DNA of 10,659 nt from UBA8437 sp003445035 (GTDB lineage Bacteria > Planctomycetota > Planctomycetia > Planctomycetales > Planctomycetaceae): assembly GCA_937901285.1 (NCBI GenBank), contig CALCHI010000012.1, positions 1 to 10,659 of the forward strand. Reading direction: 5' to 3'. Position numbers and translations under genes: made by a program. This document shows positions 7,459-10,659 of the stretch, piece by piece (within the stretch, counting starts at the first letter, position 1; each line of letters begins with the position of its first letter). Under the pieces are notes generated by a model, which ran no database searches, was not told where the DNA came from, and was given only the letters and a program-made list of their open reading frames with translations.

Positions 7459-8579
7459 GCGGCGTCCAGACCCTCGTTGAGACCCTGCAGATCGTCCGGC
7501 AGGAATCGTCCGTCGCGTCGGATCACCTCGCCGTCGAAGGCGATCTCGCCTCCGCCGTATTCGGGAGTCTGGATCAGGACCAGGTCCCAATGGATGCGAC
7601 TTCGGTTCCCGTTGTCTGCCTCGTCGTAGGCCTGGCCCGGCGTCAGGTGAAACGAACCACCGATCTTCTCGTCGAAGAGCGTGTCGAGCATGGGGTGCTT
7701 GACACGGTTGTTGGTTCCCAGCGACCACTCGCCGATGTGGCGGGCGCCCTCGTCGGCATCGAGGATCTCGTTGAGCCGCCCGGTTTCTCCACCGCAGTCG
7801 GCCTCGACGATCTTCCCGTTCTCGAAGGTGAAGCCGATGCCATCAAAGACGGTGCCCTGGTACAGCGACTGGGTGTTGTAGCGGATTGTGCCATTGATGC
7901 TGTCGCGAACCGGAGCGGTGAAACATTCACCATCGGGGATGTTCCGGCCGCCCGAGCAGGGAATCACGGGGATGTCCTTGATCGAGAAAGTCAAATCGGT
8001 GTCCGGAGCGGTGATGTGAACCTGGTCGGCGGACTCCATGCGGGCCTTCAGGGGCTTGAGATCCTCGGCCATCCGGGCGTAGTCGGCCGTGCAGACGTCG
8101 AAAAAGAAGTCCTCGAATCCGGCGGTGCTCATGTGTGCCGATTGAGCCATCGAGGCTGTGGGATAGCGGAGCACGACCCAGCGGGTGTTGGTGACACGGA
8201 CCTGGCTGTGAACCGGATGCCACCAGTGGGCCTGGTAGAGGTCCATCTGGTCGCCTGGGACGTCGGCAAACCCGTTGCTGTTGGCGGCACCACGGATGCC
8301 GACGTAGCAGTCCATCTGTTCCATCTGGTGCCGTTCGAGTTCTCCGCACAGTCCGAGACTCTCGGGAGTGCCAGTGCGATAGAGGCTGCGGAGAATCGTG
8401 TTGCTTTTCCAACTGACCACCGGGATGGCCTTCCGTTGGGCTGCTCCCTCGACCAGGGCACAAACCAGTGCCGGGTCGGGCAGGTCGAAGGCCTCGATCA
8501 GGATCTTCTCACCGGCCGTGAGGCGGCAACTGTGGTCCAGGAGTGTCTGCGCGAGCGAATCGATGCGAGGATCTTGCAT
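7455..8579 (-). CDS. M29-family metallo-aminopeptidase
   Basis: A protein of 374 residues from ATG 8579. The M29 family (thermophilic aminopeptidase T, AmpS) are cytoplasmic two-metal exopeptidases that release N-terminal amino acids. All five metal ligands known for the family can be placed: Glu218 in IPDGECFTAP, Glu284 in GEWSLGTN, His311 in EKIGGSFHL, and His330 and Asp332 in RIHWDLVLI. The spacing fits Thermus AmpT (Glu250, Glu316, His345, His376, Asp378). The N-terminal domain (1-190) begins QDPRIDSLAQTLLDHSCRL and includes TAGEKILIEA. The frame extends 26 codons upstream to 8657, but that extension does not look like the family, so ATG 8579 is preferred; a weak AGG is the only Shine-Dalgarno. 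No signal peptide is seen. Confidence 0.93.
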   Translation of the reverse strand: MQDPRIDSLAQTLLDHSCRLTAGEKILIEAFDLPDPALVCALVEGAAQRKAIPVVSWKSNTILRSLYRTGTPESLGLCGELERHQMEQMDCYVGIRGAANSNGFADVPGDQMDLYQAHWWHPVHSQVRVTNTRWVVLRYPTASMAQSAHMSTAGFEDFFFDVCTADYARMAEDLKPLKARMESADQVHITAPDTDLTFSIKDIPVIPCSGGRNIPDGECFTAPVRDSINGTIRYNTQSLYQGTVFDGIGFTFENGKIVEADCGGETGRLNEILDADEGARHIGEWSLGTNNRVKHPMLDTLFDEKIGGSFHLTPGQAYDEADNGNRSRIHWDLVLIQTPEYGGGEIAFDGEVIRRDGRFLPDDLQGLNEGLDAA

Positions 8580-8640
8580 GGCGAAGGCTGAGCCTGTCGG
8601 GAGCGATGCGTATTTCCACACCCCGATCGACACACCCGGT

Positions 8641-8883
8641 CTAGCCGAGCACGGCAATCGCGATCATGTAGAGCACGGCCGACATGATGGCGGCTATCGG
8701 GACAGTGATCAACCATCTGCCGAGGATGTCGCGGCTCACCGAGCGATCGACGCTGGCCAGGCCGACGTCCAGGATCGCACCGACCAGTAGAGAGCAGAAT
8801 ATGTCGATCGCGAGGCGAGCATCTCGCTGACTTCGACCAGGGAATGGACCAGCCCCTGGACGGTTCCGTTGAATCGCACGTGG
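8641..8883 (-). pseudogene. Remnant of a PiT-family phosphate transporter, C-terminal end
   Basis: The minus frame ending in TAG (8643-8641) is open for 80 codons from 8883 but has no ATG, GTG or TTG before the recognisable part. Residues from 8790 onward read LLVGAILDVGLASVDR, then SVSRDILGRWLITVPIAA and a closing hydrophobic helix. This matches the end of PiT transporters, where a VSTTH-LVGAILGVG segment is followed by a V--I---W--T-P helix. Upstream of 8790 the match is lost; in the neighbouring minus frame SRSTYSAL appears just before it, which suggests a frameshift near 8790. Most of the gene is missing. G+C is high (37/60 at 8641-8700), like the host genes. It could instead be a short unrelated membrane ORF, but the lack of a start argues against that. 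Positions 8884-8945 show nothing further. Confidence 0.5.
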
Positions 8884-8945
8884 TCAAGGAAGTTCTGGCC
8901 TGACCAGCAATCGAAGGAGATCAAGACACAGGCACGCCAGCGTGT

Positions 8946-10631
8946 CTAGATCTCCTCGCTCATCGCTTCCATGATATTGACGCCATGATCTCGCACAGCA
9001 CGATAAGCTGCGAGTGATGACGTAAACGCGAGATTCACGAACGGCTCTACTCTGCTTTGGCTCAGATCACTGATGTGCTTGTTGCGAAGTTCCTTGACAC
9101 GCTTGGCGATCTCCGTTGCCAACGAAGCGGTGCTGGGAGTGAGTTCCGTTTTCCGCTCTTCGTAGGTGTTGAAAACAAGATCCAGGTACTGGGCAATCGA
9201 ATCGTGCAGCGAGCTGAGATCCGCTCGTTGCATCTCGTCGAAATGAAACCCCTGCTTTCCTAACCTGAGTTGGAATTTCTGGATGCTGGCAAGGCAATCG
9301 CTAATGGACTCGTATTCGTCAGCCATTCGCAATTGTTCACGCCCCTCTTCAATCACCCGGTGTGGCACGTTGCCGGACAGGAGATTCGTCATGAAGGTGA
9401 CAAACTCGTCCTGTATGGTGTCGAGATCCTCTTCCAACTGAAACAGTTTTTTCACACGTTTCGGATCGGGATCATCCTCGCCGATGGACGTCTTCAACCA
9501 GTCCATCATTTTCCGGCAGCCATTTGCCATTCGCAGCACTTCCACGCGAGATTGTTCGATGCCAACCACCGGTGTCTCGAGCATCCGCACGTCGAGGTTC
9601 GTCAGGCGATGCTTTTCCTTGACCCCTGTTTCCGGCACGATTCGTGAAAGCACGCGTGCAGCCACATGGGCAATCGGCAGGAACAGCAGCGTATTGGCGA
9701 CGTTGAAAATCGAATGCGTTGCCGCAATGGCTGCGGTGATCTCTGGAAAAGTCTTGACGCCGTCTTCGTCGATGGCCTCCTGAGTCACGTCGGCATTGAT
9801 CACCCAGGGAACGAATTTCACATATTGAAAGAAGATGACGCTAATCCAGCAGACGCCAATCACGTTGAACAACCCGTGAAAGTATGCAGCGCGGCGTGCA
9901 TTGGTGTTCGCTCCGATGGATGCGAGCAACGCAGTAATCGTCGTGCCAATGTTCTCACCCAGAACCAGTGCGGCGGCAGTTGGATAATTAATGACGCCGG
10001 TGAGCGCCAGCGCGATCGTGATTCCCAGCGTGGCAGAGGAAGACTGGACCATGACGGTCAGGACGCATCCGGCCAGCATGCACTGAATCATGCCGAAAAC
10101 CGTGTCGGCGCTAAAGCGACCAAACCAGTTTTCAAAAGCGGGCAAATCCTTGATGTACGCACAGGCATCCTTCATCAACTCCAGCCCGAAGAACACCATC
10201 CCAATGCCCATGATGGCCATTGAGATATAACGCACACGATCGCCCCTGGAGAACAAGTAAGCAAATGCTGCCAGGCCAAGGATCGGCAGTCCGTATTTGC
10301 CAATCTTGAGAACGAGAATCCAGCCGGTGATCGTCGTCCCGATATTGGAACCCATGATCACACCGATCGCCTGCATCAACGTCATCAACCCACTGTTTAC
10401 GAACCCAACCACCATGACCGTGGTGATCGAGCTGGACTGGACCAGGCAGGTTACAGCCAGGCCCACAATGGCAGCCAGGACGCGGTTGTTGGTGGCCATG
10501 CTAATCATGCGTCGCAAGCCAGCACCGGCCACGGCCTGCATCCCATCGGACATGTATTTCATGCCGAGCAGGAAAATGCCCAGGCCGCCAATCAGGCCGA
10601 AGATCATGTTCCACAGAAGTTCTTGGCTCAC
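8946..10631 (-). CDS. Na/Pi cotransporter family protein with C-terminal PhoU-like domain
   Basis: A protein of about 561 residues. Members of this NptA/YjbB group move phosphate across the cytoplasmic membrane (Na-coupled uptake in Vibrio NptA; E. coli YjbB is linked to export). The membrane domain (about 10-335, numbered from GTG 10637) contains the hallmark inverted duplication: QSSS at 67-70 followed by GSNIGTT (96-102), and QSSS at 198-201 followed by GENIGTT (227-233). A soluble helical PhoU-like domain fills about 350-563. G+C is low against neighbours (32/60 at 9061-9120, 28/60 at 9421-9480, 31/60 at 10261-10320, versus about 65% elsewhere), suggesting acquisition by transfer. GTG 10631 is preferred because AGAGGAG lies five bases upstream; the GTG at 10637 overlaps that site. 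It lies just upstream of a PiT remnant. Confidence 0.92.
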   Translation of the reverse strand: MSQELLWNMIFGLIGGLGIFLLGMKYMSDGMQAVAGAGLRRMISMATNNRVLAAIVGLAVTCLVQSSSITTVMVVGFVNSGLMTLMQAIGVIMGSNIGTTITGWILVLKIGKYGLPILGLAAFAYLFSRGDRVRYISMAIMGIGMVFFGLELMKDACAYIKDLPAFENWFGRFSADTVFGMIQCMLAGCVLTVMVQSSSATLGITIALALTGVINYPTAAALVLGENIGTTITALLASIGANTNARRAAYFHGLFNVIGVCWISVIFFQYVKFVPWVINADVTQEAIDEDGVKTFPEITAAIAATHSIFNVANTLLFLPIAHVAARVLSRIVPETGVKEKHRLTNLDVRMLETPVVGIEQSRVEVLRMANGCRKMMDWLKTSIGEDDPDPKRVKKLFQLEEDLDTIQDEFVTFMTNLLSGNVPHRVIEEGREQLRMADEYESISDCLASIQKFQLRLGKQGFHFDEMQRADLSSLHDSIAQYLDLVFNTYEERKTELTPSTASLATEIAKRVKELRNKHISDLSQSRVEPFVNLAFTSSLAAYRAVRDHGVNIMEAMSEEI

Positions 10632-10636
10632 ATCCA

Positions 10637-10643
10637 CTCCTCT
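10637..10643 (-). promoter_or_regulatory. Ribosome binding site of the Na/Pi cotransporter gene
   Basis: On the minus strand AGAGGAG is followed after TGGAT by GTG at 10631. It overlaps the other candidate GTG (10637) and so favours the start two codons later. An ATG at 10633 is out of frame. Confidence 0.65.
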
Positions 10644-10659
10644 GTCTGACGTCCCGGAG

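Noticed and set aside
7590..8591. A 333-codon plus-strand open frame antisense to the M29 aminopeptidase
   Set aside because: The aminopeptidase has all five metal ligands; the antisense frame is a codon-bias shadow.
8584..8594. Small AGGC/GCCT hairpin in the aminopeptidase leader
   Set aside because: Four pairs with a three-base loop are expected by chance in this composition.

Overview
The window reads as a stretch of chromosome from a planctomycete-like bacterium (inference). The reasons are the order dnaX - ybaB - recR followed directly by rpoN, a G+C content in the mid 60s for most genes (40/60 at 4021-4080, 39/60 at 7081-7140), an HtrA-like protease, and an M29 aminopeptidase among short gene clusters that keep changing strand. 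I see no rRNA, tRNA, CRISPR array, insertion sequence or phage gene. Every intact gene belongs to a recognisable family, so I do not see a clear-cut new defence or biosynthetic system. The interest lies in small-scale structure.

Layout. Positions 2-3446 (plus strand) are a DNA metabolism and transcription block: the C-terminal part of dnaX (tau/gamma clamp-loader subunit), ybaB, recR (overlapping ybaB by one base) and rpoN (sigma-54). Positions 3443-5782 (minus strand) hold an exported HtrA/DegP-like protease followed 51 bases later by thiL (thiamine-monophosphate kinase). The stop codons of thiL and rpoN interlock in one CTAG. A 270-base divergent spacer (5783-6052) carries two sets of inverted repeats. 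Positions 6053-7458 (plus) are a two-gene unit: a 101-residue TPR-like protein and a divergent acyl-CoA dehydrogenase-like protein. Positions 7455-8579 (minus) encode an M29 aminopeptidase whose stop again interlocks with its neighbour in a CTAG. Positions 8641-8883 (minus) hold what looks like the decayed C-terminal end of a PiT phosphate transporter. Positions 8946-10631 (minus) encode a Na/Pi cotransporter with a PhoU-like tail, clearly lower in G+C (about 47-53% in three sampled lines).

Most notable points: (1) dnaX carries a run of nine A residues just before its C-terminal region, and both alternative frames stop almost at once. This is the arrangement expected for gamma/tau production by slippage. 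(2) A remnant of one phosphate transporter family lies directly downstream of an intact gene for a second, compositionally foreign phosphate transporter, which suggests replacement. (3) The spacer between the protease and the TPR gene holds nested inverted repeats, one of which abuts the protease start codon. (4) Both complete convergent gene pairs end in the same four-base interlocked stop.
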